A stretch of 64,000 nucleotides of DNA from Neelides folsomi (Eukaryota > Arthropoda > Collembola > Neelipleona > Neelidae): assembly GCA_034687125.1 (NCBI GenBank), contig JAQGBZ010000212.1, forward strand, positions 1 through 64,000. The letters run 5' to 3'. The notes under the pieces are model-generated. The model worked only from the letters and a program-made list of their open reading frames with translations. It ran no database searches and was not told the origin of the DNA. Shown here one piece after another: positions 1 to 11,000 of the stretch. Each line of letters begins with the position of its first letter. The stretch's first letter is position 1. The translations under genes and the position numbers were made by a program.

Positions 1-140
1 TACATATTATTGTTCATTTTGATATATTACTCTTTGAATAAAAGTTTTTAGTTTTTTTAAAAATCGAAATTTAAAGTGGGACACTTTATAGTCCCTAGTA
101 ATATGGTACAATATTAAAACAAAAATTAATGTTAACTCAC
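1..140 (-). other. Intron of the FBXO42-like gene, running off the left edge
   Basis: The last visible exon of the F-box/kelch gene ends at 141 with a good donor (GTGAGT on the minus strand, 135-140). The remaining 134 bases to the window edge are AT-rich intron. No following exon is visible. Confidence 0.7.
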
Positions 141-1066
141 ATTGGGTATGATTGCTCTTTTTGATCAAAGTTTCTTCCACCGAAAACCATCATCAAATCC
201 TGATGAATGGAAACCGAATGTCCTGCAGAGGGATGAGGACCACTGCCAGAAACGATGAGAGTCCATCGGTTTGATGGCACATTGAATATATGAAGCTCGT
301 CAAAGATCCTCCAAGGCTGTTGAGGAGTTGAGTGTTGTAAAAATGAGGGGAAAGCTAAGCCCAAGAGGCTTACTTGCATAAGTGGATAAGGAGATGGATG
401 AGACCATCCCCCGAAGAGCACCAGGTTGTCCTTGTAGTTTATGAAGGACGCGAGAGCCTTCGGAGTCGGATATTGACCTGAGGCTAAACAGCGTGACCAT
501 TTTCGTTCTCCTAAATCGAACTTCCACATGTCATTGAAAGTCGTTGGTGTGTGTGCAGTCCCACCGACAACGTATACAACCCGATCTTGTAAAATTATTA
601 TCATGATCAATTAATTTGAAAGAAAAAATATAAGAAATTGATTTAAAATCAAAGAGTACCATAATAGCAGCACATATGACCGAATCTTTCTGAGATCCAT
701 GACCCAACGATCTTTCCAGACTCGTTATAATTTGGAGAATAAACTTCACATTGAAGTCTTCCATCTCGAATTGATTGTTCAAAATTAGCCTTCAAGCTCG
801 TTACAACTTCTATACATGCAATTAATCAAGTTAATTCAAAGATTTAAATAAATCACTAAAATAGGAATATTAAATTATATATCAGACGTACTGTGTATAA
901 TGCCATTGAAGCGTTTGCTGACATATTTTAGAGCCTCTAGATCAGTATATGGAGATAATCTTGAGAAAATATTTTCAAGAATTTCATCAGGAAGATCATT
1001 TATTGTTGTTCCGTCACATTTTTCTTCAAGTGGTGCGTTTACTTCATCTGGAATGGATTCCATCAT
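141..1066 (-). CDS. FBXO42: F-box/kelch-repeat protein, FBXO42-like (3'-partial)
   Basis: Substrate-recognition subunit of an SCF ubiquitin ligase; FBXO42 (JFK) is the family reported to target p53 in mammals. Coding exons on the minus strand are 892-1066, 660-809, 374-585 and 141-316, all closing in phase. The start is an ATG-ATG pair at 1066. Exon 1 carries the F-box (INDLPDEILENIFSRLS). Exons 2-4 carry kelch repeats with the GG turns VVGGT, LFGGW and VFGG, and stretches such as LASGQYPTPKA and PHPSAGHS that match FBXO42 closely. The intron 317-373 has no stop in frame but removing it restores the family sequence. The gene continues beyond the left edge, so the remaining kelch blades and C-terminus are missing. 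It is divergent from the acyltransferase gene on its right. Family assignment is confident; substrate is not. Confidence 0.85.
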
Positions 1067-1894
1067 GTATCTCAAAACTCTAGACAAAATAAACAGATTA
1101 AAATTAGAAATTGAAAGTGTCAATGATGATTTACCGATTTAATTACCTATTAACGTACATAGCATAATACATAGATTTTAATTAATATTTTATTAATATT
1201 TTAATATGAAAACAAAATTTAAATTAAATGTACCAAAGCAAAGCAAATGAGCGTATCTGTTGATAATTATGGTATTTGCATTTTCAAGACACCTTTCATC
1301 TACTAAATTCGTTGCAAATATAAGAAGTCAATAAAACGTTATATTGAATTTAAATATAAAAGTTCTTTGAAATTGAAAATTGAACTTACAAATTGCAATT
1401 TAGAGTGTAAGGACTTTAAATATCAGAAGGAAAATCGCAGGTTTTGGAGTAATGAAACCTTCCTAGACTTTGAACTTGAAATCAGGTAGGATTTCTCTCT
1501 CACTTCCCTTCAACTTTGAAAAGTTAAAATTGTACCGGATCATTAACAGTTTGGGTTCTGTTGATACTATTTTATTAGGTTCACACTGACATCACATTCA
1601 TATAAAGGTAAGATACAAAAGCATTTGTTATAAAATTAAATGGATTTGTGGTAATTGGAATCAAACTTTACCTCTGTATAGTAAAGAGAGTCAATGAACC
1701 AATAAACCTATCAATCGATTCAAAAAAATTTATACACAGTCACAGGTATACATACTATACCTGCTTATCAATAATGTTTTTAAATAATTAAAATTAAATG
1801 GGTTTGACGAAACATGTTGGTCAATACTTATAATGATTTTGTATTTTTGCACAACTTTGCAGAAACCGAATAACTGTCAGATAAGATAAGGAAG
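1067..1894. other. Divergent intergenic region between FBXO42-like and CRAT
   Basis: 828 bp of AT-rich sequence between two divergent start codons. It must hold both promoters and 5' leaders. An acceptor-like AG just upstream of the FBXO42-like ATG (about 1081) suggests a non-coding first exon for that gene. No further gene is seen. Confidence 0.6.
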
Positions 1895-4667
1895 ATGAGT
1901 GTCTTATTATCAACACGGCAAATAATGATGGGTCAATTGAATCCAAGGACTCATTCGTCACGTCTTCTCCCCAAATTTTCAAGAATGGTGTCTTCAAAAG
2001 TACTCGAACAAGAGGCTCTTCGTAAAAATGAAAGAAAAAATTCTGACCTTCCTAAACTTATCGTTCCACCTCTTAAGGACACATTAGGCAAATATCTTCG
2101 GTAGCTTAACTTAATAACGCTATTCACAACTACTTTTATCAACATTAATGAAATTCCTTACTATTAAAAAAATTGTAAATTTTTGACAGTTCTGTTCGTC
2201 CTCTCCTCACTAATGAAGAATTTGATCGAACTGCTACTGTTGTCAAAGACTTTGAGGGTGGCATTGGATCAAAATTACAAAAATTATTAGAGGAACGTGC
2301 GTCTAAAACAGATAATTGGGTAAGTCTTGTTGTGAAGAATTGACACATATTGCATAGTTTTTAATATTCATTTATTTTAACATACTTATTTTAATATTTT
2401 TATGCAGCTAGCTGACTGGTGGTTGAATGGTGCTTATTTGGAATATCGCTGGCCTGTTGTTGTCCACTCGAGTCCAGGGATTGTTTTTCTTCAGAATTAT
2501 AAATCAACGACTGAGCAGCTACTATGTGCTGCAAAAATCATTTACGCTGCATTAGAGTACAAAACAAGCATCGACAATAAAACAATTAAAACTGATATGA
2601 TGGGGAAATTCCCACTTGATATGTCACAATACAAAAAATTATTCGGCACTAATAGAAAACCAGGTTGAGAAACCAACTCATTTTATTAAAAAATTATTAT
2701 GCGAGATTAAAGTTAAAATGATGTGTTTAAACCTTGATTGTTTCATTTTAGGTAGGACAAAAGATGAGCTGTTTTTTTATCCCAACAGTCGGCACATTAT
2801 CGTTGCTTACAAGAATTATTTCTACAGAGTTGATGTAATTGACGAAAATGGAGCCCCAATGAATATTAATGAAATCCACCGGCAGTTAAAGTTCGTTGTT
2901 GAGTCTACAAGTGGTTTAAGTGGAGTTCCTGTTGGAATTCTCTCGTCGGAAAATAGGAATACTTGGGGCCAAATATATGAGAAGTTTACAAAAGATTCAT
3001 TAAATGCAGCGTCATTGAAGGAAATTGAAGAATCTTTATTTCTTGTTGCGATCGATCGTCCTAATCGTCCTTATGAAAAAACGCCTATTCCAACACTTGG
3101 TCAAGATGTTGAAGACGTTAAGAAGAGCGAGATTCAGAATGTTGGTGCACTCCAAATGCTATGTGGAAATAAGACGAATTCTGGGAACAGATGGTTTGAC
3201 AAAACCGTCCAATTTATTGTCGGTTCAGATGGAGAATGTGGGATGACATATGAGCACAGTCCGGCCGAAGGTCCACCGATTGCTGCTGTTATGGATTACA
3301 TTCTTGGCAACTTTTCTCGAATTGATAGCCTTTTGGAAAATGATACAAATTCCCCTCCAAGTTTTTCACCCCGTGAACTACATTTCAATATTAATGACAA
3401 AATGGCTCAAACGATTTCTGAAGCAAAAGATAGTCTTGATTTGTGAGTTACAAATTAAATTCGTGATTTTCATTTATGAAAAGGGTGATGGTATGGATTG
3501 GTAATGGAATTAATTTTTCCTTTGTGCTTTTTTATTTGTAGGCTGACAGACGATTTACATTTGGCGTGTTTCAGCTTCCTGAAATATGGGAAAGATTTTA
3601 TCAAGACATTCAAATTATCTCCAGACAGTTTCATTCAAATGGCTATTCAATCTGCATTTTTCAGGTTTAATTTTACATTAGTATACCTACACTTATCTTA
3701 TTGAATAATATTTAACGACCGGATATTAAAATAAACTTGTTTTTAATTCAGGATGTATGGAATTCCAGCAGCTCATTACGAATCAGCATCAACGAGAATG
3801 TTCATTGGTGGAAGGACGGAAACAATTCGTTCTTGTTCAATAGAATCACTAGAGTTTGCTAAAAACCTCATTGACAGCAAAGTTTCAGCTCAAGATAAAT
3901 TTAAATTGATGAAGAAGGCCGTTGATGGACACAAAAACTACGCTGCCAATGCTGTGCAAGGGTTGGGAGTGGACAGACATTTGCTCGGTCTCAAAAAATG
4001 TGCTCTTGAAGCAGGAATGGATCTTCCAGAATTATTCTTGGATTTTGCTTTCACTCATTCAACAAATTTCAGAGTTTCTACGAGTCAAGTAAGATTATTA
4101 ATTATAACTTTAATAAGAATTATTAAACGATATTTTAATATAGAGAAGAGATTATCGATTACAAAAATACAACTTGTGCCATATCTTATCTCCGAATTTT
4201 CTTATTCTAAATAAATACATATCACGCATAAATCATTGAACCTCTTTAAGTATATAAGAATTTCACTTTTACATTAACATACTGCTTACAAGTACAATAT
4301 ATGGTAGTATGGAAATTTTTATTCGATAATTGCCAAGTTATACTATACTTTAAATGATTAACAAAGTGGCAATTTCTGGGATGACAAATGTTATTGTTTA
4401 GATGGCAGGTTAATTGATACCCTTTTAATTGAAGCAATTCATTGATTTCAGGTTCCTTCTCCGAACGATGCTTTCATGTGCTTTGGACCAGTAGTGTCTG
4501 ATGGCTATGGTTGTTGTTACAATCCTCTTCCGAATCAAATCAACTTTGGAATATCCGCCTTCAACTCAAGTCCTGATACAAATGCAGACGAATTCAAACT
4601 CGCTCTGCAACAAACTCTCCTTGATATGCAGAAAGTTGCTCTTCAAGCTCTTCCATCTAAACTCTAA
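1895..4667 (+). CDS. CRAT: Carnitine O-acetyltransferase
   Basis: Transfers short acyl groups between CoA and carnitine, buffering acetyl-CoA in mitochondria and peroxisomes. Exons 1895-2100, 2190-2319, 2408-2663, 2752-3442, 3542-3664, 3752-4088 and 4452-4667 close in phase to give 652 residues (human CRAT is about 626). The catalytic histidine lies in MTYEHSPAEGPPI near residue 366. Other family signatures are WWLNGAYLEYRWPVV near the N-terminus, HYESASTRMF with GRTETIRS, the STSQ motif, and FGPVVSDGYGCCYNP. The N-terminus is Arg/Ser/Leu-rich without acidic residues, like a mitochondrial presequence. The last three residues are SKL, a peroxisomal PTS1 signal. Choline acetyltransferase and CPTs are less likely because length and motifs fit CRAT. 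The exon 1 donor (GTAGCT) is weak but phase and sequence support it. Confidence 0.93.
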
Positions 4668-5909
4668 TAAGGCATGGATGCTTGTCTCAATCTGTACCTT
4701 AGATAGTCATTGTCGTTTAATTCATCTTGATTTTTTTTGTTTTTAAGTAAAATTTCAAATAGAATACATTGTAATTTTTTTATAAGAAGCTATATGTAAC
4801 TATCTGTCATTCTTATAGATTGGATAGCACTGGTTTTGATTTTTTCATAGATCTAATAACCACTTTGCATTAGTCAAGTATTCTATCATATGGAATGGAT
4901 GGAAAGAATATTGCTAAACGTAAAGTTTTAAATTGTTCCATCGATACTTTCAAATTATTTATTATTTACAAATCAAGTCGTGAATAATATAATTTTAACA
5001 TTGAATCGATTGAAGTCATCAAGCTATATTTCACAAGTTCACAAATATATTTTATGAAATTCTATTTATTATAAACAATTAATAAAAAGTATTTTATTTG
5101 TCACAACTGTATAAAAGAATAGTAATTACTTAATATCTAATCATTGTATAACCTTCATCATACGTAAACATTATTTATTAATCAACAAATTGTAATCCTA
5201 ACTAAATTCTACTTTTATAAAGTCTTTGTAAATTGCGAATAAAGTAAAAAAGCTATCTGGATGACAATTCCCCACAACAAACCGACATTTCAATCACATC
5301 TCCATTTAACTCCATTTAATAGTTTGGTAAGAGATACTTTAATTAATTAACTCTAAATTATTACGCTAAAACTATGAGTTTATCACAGAAATCGTGTATT
5401 TTATGATTCACCGCTTACAGTAATTAGACAAAGTTGCTGGATGGATTCATTGTTCATTTTGGCTTGTCAATATAATTTCAATATTAACTAATTGATTCCT
5501 CAAAGCTATAAACATTACTGATATAATACATATTTAATATTTGAAGTAGTCAATGAATTGGAGGGAATTTCATTACCAAATTAAACGTTGGGTATGTATA
5601 CTTCAATATTGGTCTTAAATTGTTATAAACTAGAGATTCTCCAATAAGATTCATTTTGTAAATTCTGAAATACACTTTAGTAAGAGTGAGATTCTCAATT
5701 AGTGACATGCCCCAATTGCGGGACACAATTAATTTTGCATGTTGGCCAATAAAAAACTCCTGAAGAACCGCTAACTCTTACTCACAAATTAAAAGATATT
5801 GAGCAGTGATCAGGTAAAGGCGAACTTACGAGTTTCATTTTTTACACATCAAAGATGCTGACAGTCTCCTAATGTTGAATTAATTTTTTGAAAATAATGT
5901 AGGTATAAG
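4668..5909. other. Convergent intergenic region
   Basis: 1.24 kb of very AT-rich sequence between the stops of CRAT and the GT49 gene. It should hold both 3' UTRs; several AATAAA-like hexamers occur (for example about 5083 and 5239). No coding or RNA gene is seen. Confidence 0.6.
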
Positions 5910-8038
5910 TTAAACGTAGCATCCTGGTTTCGTTCCGTAAAGGAGTTTCAGTTCTGGTAAGATCGTTCTTTTAATGATTGTGTTCTGCCTTGAGACGGCG
6001 GGGTTCATCGGACTTGGCTTCCTCTTGATCCCCGGACGATGGATCAGGAACGCGTTGTCGAGGATTTGAAACTCGTAGTCGAGAACACATAGTGTGTAGC
6101 CCTGGAAAAATTGACTTATTAAATTGATAACCTCATCGACCAGGAATGGCAAACTCGTTCGGAGAAACTCTTCATTCCAATTACCATTTTTATTTTTATG
6201 ATAAAATTACCCTTTTGGACGAAATGGAAAGGAGAACTTTCCCAAATACTACAAGAACCGTAGTAAAATGTTATGGAATAAAGTCATTTATCACCAAGTT
6301 CTGATCATCATCATTGTTTGGGCCATAAAAGAAGAATAATGAGTAATTTATATAAGGATATACACAGAGTACGTACATAAATATCTACATATAGAAAAGA
6401 GGGGGAATGATAATTAGCATTATAGGTTATATACAGATTGTACCACCTTCAACTGTAAGTATATTTTTAGTAGATTGACTTAAAATGGATTAGGGGGTAG
6501 AGTTAATGAATACTATATGCTATAAATAGTGTACTATACCTAAGTTTGAATAGGTCACTGATATACACCATAAAAACAAATACTTTAAGTTTCCCAATAT
6601 AGATCGTCGCAAATGAAAGTTACAAAGTCCAATTAAGTTGTAAGGGACGTAGAGTTCTAATATGAGAATTAGTTTGACAACCTCACCTGTGTCATTTTAT
6701 CACTCCGCCCTTCCCATGTCAGTCTCTCATCGTACCTGGAAAAGAGACAGACGTCTATTAGACCTTCCCATCATTTATCCCTAATGGTTATGATTGATGT
6801 GAATAGGAAGAATAATTGTGAAGGATGATAAATGGAAAGTTATAAAGAAGAGACATTTGATCTTACATTGGGTCCAGCTTGGTTCCAATGAAGATCGGCT
6901 CCCAATGATGATACGGATCATAACGTTTGCCAATGTGAAAGACTCTCATTCCTGGAGTGAAGTTTGCGGAAATCCACTCAGCCGCCTTCGGAATCCGGTG
7001 GCAGTTAGGGCAAATGTACTTGTGGAATGGAATGGCCGATTTGTTCCTCAACATTTGAACAAGGTCTCTTTTGTCTACCGGGAGCCGCGACACGTTCCCT
7101 TCCACTTCAAATATGGAGAGAACGTAAACTTTGGGGTTTTTGCTCTGACTCTCGCTCTCGTTTCTCTTGAGCATGTCGAGGAAGTCAGGGATGAGATTCG
7201 GATTTGGATACAATTCAATATCGGATGGAAGGATGTAGTGAGTTGTGGCCATTTCTCTTGCCACATTTCTCGCCACGTTGACCGGGTATGGGAGCTTTTT
7301 AGTTTTCTTGTACGTTGGCAATCTTTCTCCGAATTTCGGTGGGTCGCTGCAATTTACTCGGGCGTCTGAGAGATTAGAAGGGATCTTTTGCTTTGGAATA
7401 TTTTTATGGTCGAAGAAGAGATGGAAAGTGACAAAGTCGCGAACAAGGGGGCCAGTACACTCTCGAAGGTACACGATCCGCCGAACCGTCTCGTTGAAAT
7501 CCGTTCCGGGGCAATAAAGGGTTAATGACAAAGGACCCTGCCACCGCTCCAGCAGTGGGACTAAATTATCAAGGAAGGTAAAATCAGCATGTGTTGTGTA
7601 AGTGATTGACTCGTCACAATTAAACTTCTTTTCTCCTTTGACGTAGTTGTACAAAACCCAGAATGGGCCCCTTTGGCCGTAATGAGGTTGGGGGTCAAAG
7701 TCGTCGCAATGGAAGCTCTTCTCCACTTTGTCTCTCCGTTGGAGATCCACAAAGTCTTCAGCAACGGCTGGGTCGAGAGGGTCGGGTGGTTCTTCAGGGT
7801 TTGCTTGGTGAACAATGGACAGTTGGTTTCTTTCCTCATCTCCTCTGCTGATGACAGGGGATTGAATTGGGTTTGAGGGTTCAGGTGGAGGGTCATTGTT
7901 GCTTGTGCTGCTGCTCACTTCCAGAGGTGGGGAAGAGGACGTGGAATAGGATGTGTAGTTGGAGTAAAGGGCCAAGTAGACGAGGACGAGGAGATTCGCT
8001 CCAATGCTCACTCGGAAGAGCCAGTGACGTCCCATCAT
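5910..8038 (-). CDS. B4GAT1: GT49-family glycosyltransferase, B4GAT1-like (beta-1,4-glucuronyltransferase)
   Basis: Golgi type II membrane glycosyltransferase of family GT49. In vertebrates B4GAT1 adds glucuronic acid to the primer on which LARGE extends matriglycan of alpha-dystroglycan. Exons on the minus strand are 6867-8038, 6687-6735 and 5910-6101, giving 470 residues. The first ATG of an ATG-ATG pair is used. A short cytoplasmic tail precedes one membrane anchor (residues about 7-25), then a Ser/Pro/Glu-rich stem to about 95. The catalytic domain has LSLTLYCPGTDF, an acidic metal-site candidate in LPSDIELYPNPNLIP, and HIGKRYDPYHHWEPIFIGTK. The small middle exon supplies YDERLTWEGRSDKMTQ, and the last exon LDYEFQILDNAFLIHRPG, both matching the B4GAT1 C-terminus. 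GT49 has several arthropod paralogues, so the acceptor is inferred. Confidence 0.85.
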
Positions 8039-10119
8039 TCTCCTTCCGTCCGCTCGCCTTCACTAAAAAATACATTACAACAAAATTTACTCAACATTTT
8101 GTATCTTTTATTATTGTCAATACACATTTTAATAGTTTTATAATTTTATGAAATATTGAATGCCGACATGCCATATTCTGCTCAAATGATTTTGTATATT
8201 AATACCTAGTAATATCTTTTGTCATTTAAATTAGCTGATGCATTTTAATTCTAGTTTATGTTGAAAGCGGTTTATAAATTCATTTGACATTTTCAAGGCT
8301 TGATATTTATAAATCTATCGTAAACATACTTTTATGTATTACAAATTTACAATGAGTATTTTTATATTTTATATGCGAATACCTATATTATTAGTTGAAT
8401 ACTAATATACTCGTATTTATGAATGCTATGAAACGCACAGTGAGTCACACGAATCTTCAAATCATCTTCACGATTGCCATTAAAATACTTTTACATTTAT
8501 TGATTCACAAAGGGAAGCTTACAATCGTTAATGACATCATCATCGTAATCCAGGGCCTAGAATAGCAAAAGAGAATTGCGTGTGGTTCTAACAGTGCAAT
8601 TACAATTAGCGTGTCGAGAGCTTCAAGGAGAATCAAGGAGGAATTTCTTTCATAGATTCTCTATCACACAAACCATTTTTAAATGAGGTAAGGCGAAAGA
8701 ACGAAATGAGCGAAGGCGTCAAGAACGTGACGGAACGTTAAAGAATATTTTTCTCGCTTTTTCAGCCTTACGAAGCGTCAATATAAAAGAGAAGTTATTG
8801 ATAAACGTGATTGTCAAATAATTGGTCGCTTACACATTGTTCATTTTTCGTTCCTCAACGCCAACTCCATCACGTCTTTGAAAATTAACATGAAGTTGAT
8901 TTTACGTTTGTGTTCTTAGAATTATTAGTTAAAGTATAATTTGCCTGGTCATTTCGCTTGGTCTCTTTGTAATTGACCAACATATTTATTTGGTTTACCG
9001 ACTTACATTTTCGTTCCAAAGAGCGTGAAATCCCCTTGGGCAATGTTAAGCTCACCGAGTTGGCTCATCGGAGAAGGAGATGAGTATCTCACAAGAAATG
9101 AGAAAAGGTAAAAGGAAAAGTCTGTTTACGTAATAAGATATAAACTTATATTATGGTTAAGGAGAACTCAGTTTTGGAATATTCTAGGCAAGGACCCCAA
9201 AATGACAATATACGACATTGTTTCCTCCAACGACCAAGATGAGACTTTTTTCCAAGGGTCTGACTGTGAGGTGAGGGAGGAGTAAATGAGCCTTATGGAA
9301 TCTACTGACCTTCACATCCTTCGTTTCTCACATCCTTCATCTTCAATGTGTAAAAATGTTATTTCGGATTTACATTTCTATTGCATTACTCTCAAAGTCG
9401 TGGAAATGCATCATAGAGAGATCCTGCTGACATGTTCCGTTCATTTTTGAATAGAGTTGAAAAAGTGTGAGTAATGTGGTCCTTCTCCTACAGACGAATG
9501 CTCAGGACAAGAAAAATTGAAATTGTTGCCAAAAGCTCAAACTTCCCCTCCCATTAAATCGCTCGAATACTTATCAAAGTCTTGGTCCATAATTTCTTTC
9601 TCATAAGCCAAAACGGCTATTTGCAAGGAGCGAACTTTTTCTGTGAGAAACTCCAACTTGACTGGAGTTGATTATTCAAGTTGAGAAAAGAATTTGAATA
9701 GGAGGAATTGAAAACTAATAATGAAGAATTTTTAACTTTAGAAGTTCCTTGTTATTATAATTCACTAACATTAAATAAGTTTAAAAACAGTTTTCCTAGA
9801 GTTGAATGAATGAGCCATTAATAAAAAGATTGTTTTTTACGTTTATTAAATTACATGTTGATCACCACTATTACATGAAATACAATTTTCATTGGAATTG
9901 TATTTCAGAAATAAAACATCCTACCAATTTGATTAATATTGTTTTATAGAATTTATTATTAGTGTTAGAATCTCTTCATTTTTCTCTTTGACTTTCAGTC
10001 AGCCTTTTAGAATAATAAACATTTTTATATGCTTAATATAAAGATAATAAACATTTTTGGAAATGCATGTTAGGGCCCATATGAGGATCCAATAAAGTAA
10101 TAATGGTTGAAAGTGGATA
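8039..10119. other. Intergenic, left part of the 14 kb desert
   Basis: AT-rich sequence upstream of the GT49 start; its first few hundred bases should hold that gene's promoter. A GC-richer patch lies at about 9000-9330. Inside it an ATG at 9202 opens 23 codons ending exactly at a donor-like GTGAGG (9271). I cannot connect this to any other exon. No supported gene. Confidence 0.5.
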
Positions 10120-11000
10120 TTATTGCACATTATACTCCCACTTGAATGAAATGTGAGCTATGTGAGAATCAGATGAATGTAAAATGGCGTTGCTTAAATT
10201 AGCCTTCCTTTGATCTCCATGAGGGAGTGCAGGAACGGTACAATGGGAGAAGAATGAATGGAAAAAATCTTCAGACATACATCCACAGTTCAATGTTCGA
10301 GTGGCGGGCAGCGGAGACCGTCGCGTCATAAATGATAATGAGAGTTTTCTCCTTCCGAGAGGAAGTAGAATTCAATTCCCTATCTCTGCCTAGGTTGGGA
10401 GGGATCTGGCGCGGTCGTCCGAGATTGAAGGCTGTTGATTGAGCAAAGAAATGAGAAGCAGGTTGAGTTCAACAACATGACCCCAGGGAGAATCCTTCTC
10501 TGTCGTGAAATGGGCATAGAGTCGGATCTTTGGATCTTGAGGAAGGAACAGGATTTTTGGGGACGTTGCTGGCGAGTCAAGGAACGAGAATTGAACTGGA
10601 GAGGTTGAGGGTCTGGATGTAAACAAAGTGGGATTCCTCGTCTTATCTCCCTCGACTCGTCTTTCGAGTTCTCGATCTGTGAAGGAGCCAGGAAGAGAAG
10701 CAACCTTGACCCAAGTGAAAACGAACAAAAATCTATTCCGTTTATTTCCTACGCCGTTTTGAAAGCAAATAGTTTTCATCCACCACGCGAGATTCTTCAC
10801 AATCATTTCATTAGACAGAGCCACAGAAATGGCAAAAAACAAATTCTCACAATTTTTTATCTCAGGTTTCATCTCCTGCCCTTTACAAAGGGAATTGGGC
10901 AAAGAACTTTTCAGGTCTTTGAAGCCTCGTTGATTCTTGACGACTCACCTCGGAATCATGATTCTTTGCATTCACAACCATTAAGGAAAAATTACTCGTA
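10120..11000. other. GC-richer island in the desert, long open frame on minus strand
   Basis: Base composition rises clearly here, most strongly at about 10180-10780. The minus strand is open for about 170 codons (10390-10902), with a second frame open at 10380-10703 and another at 10120-10329. None of the translations matches a family I recognise, and open frames are expected more often in GC-rich sequence because stop codons are AT-rich. It could be an exon of an unrecognised gene, a non-coding first exon, or a regulatory island. Confidence 0.35.

Noticed and set aside
5910-6152. Separate 80-residue minus-strand gene
   Set aside because: Its C-terminal 63 residues are the last exon of the GT49 enzyme, and the N-terminal part is intron sequence before the acceptor at 6102-6103.
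6818-7369. 183-codon open frame on the plus strand
   Set aside because: It lies antisense to the main exon of the GT49 gene, whose minus-strand translation is clearly conserved; it is a shadow frame.
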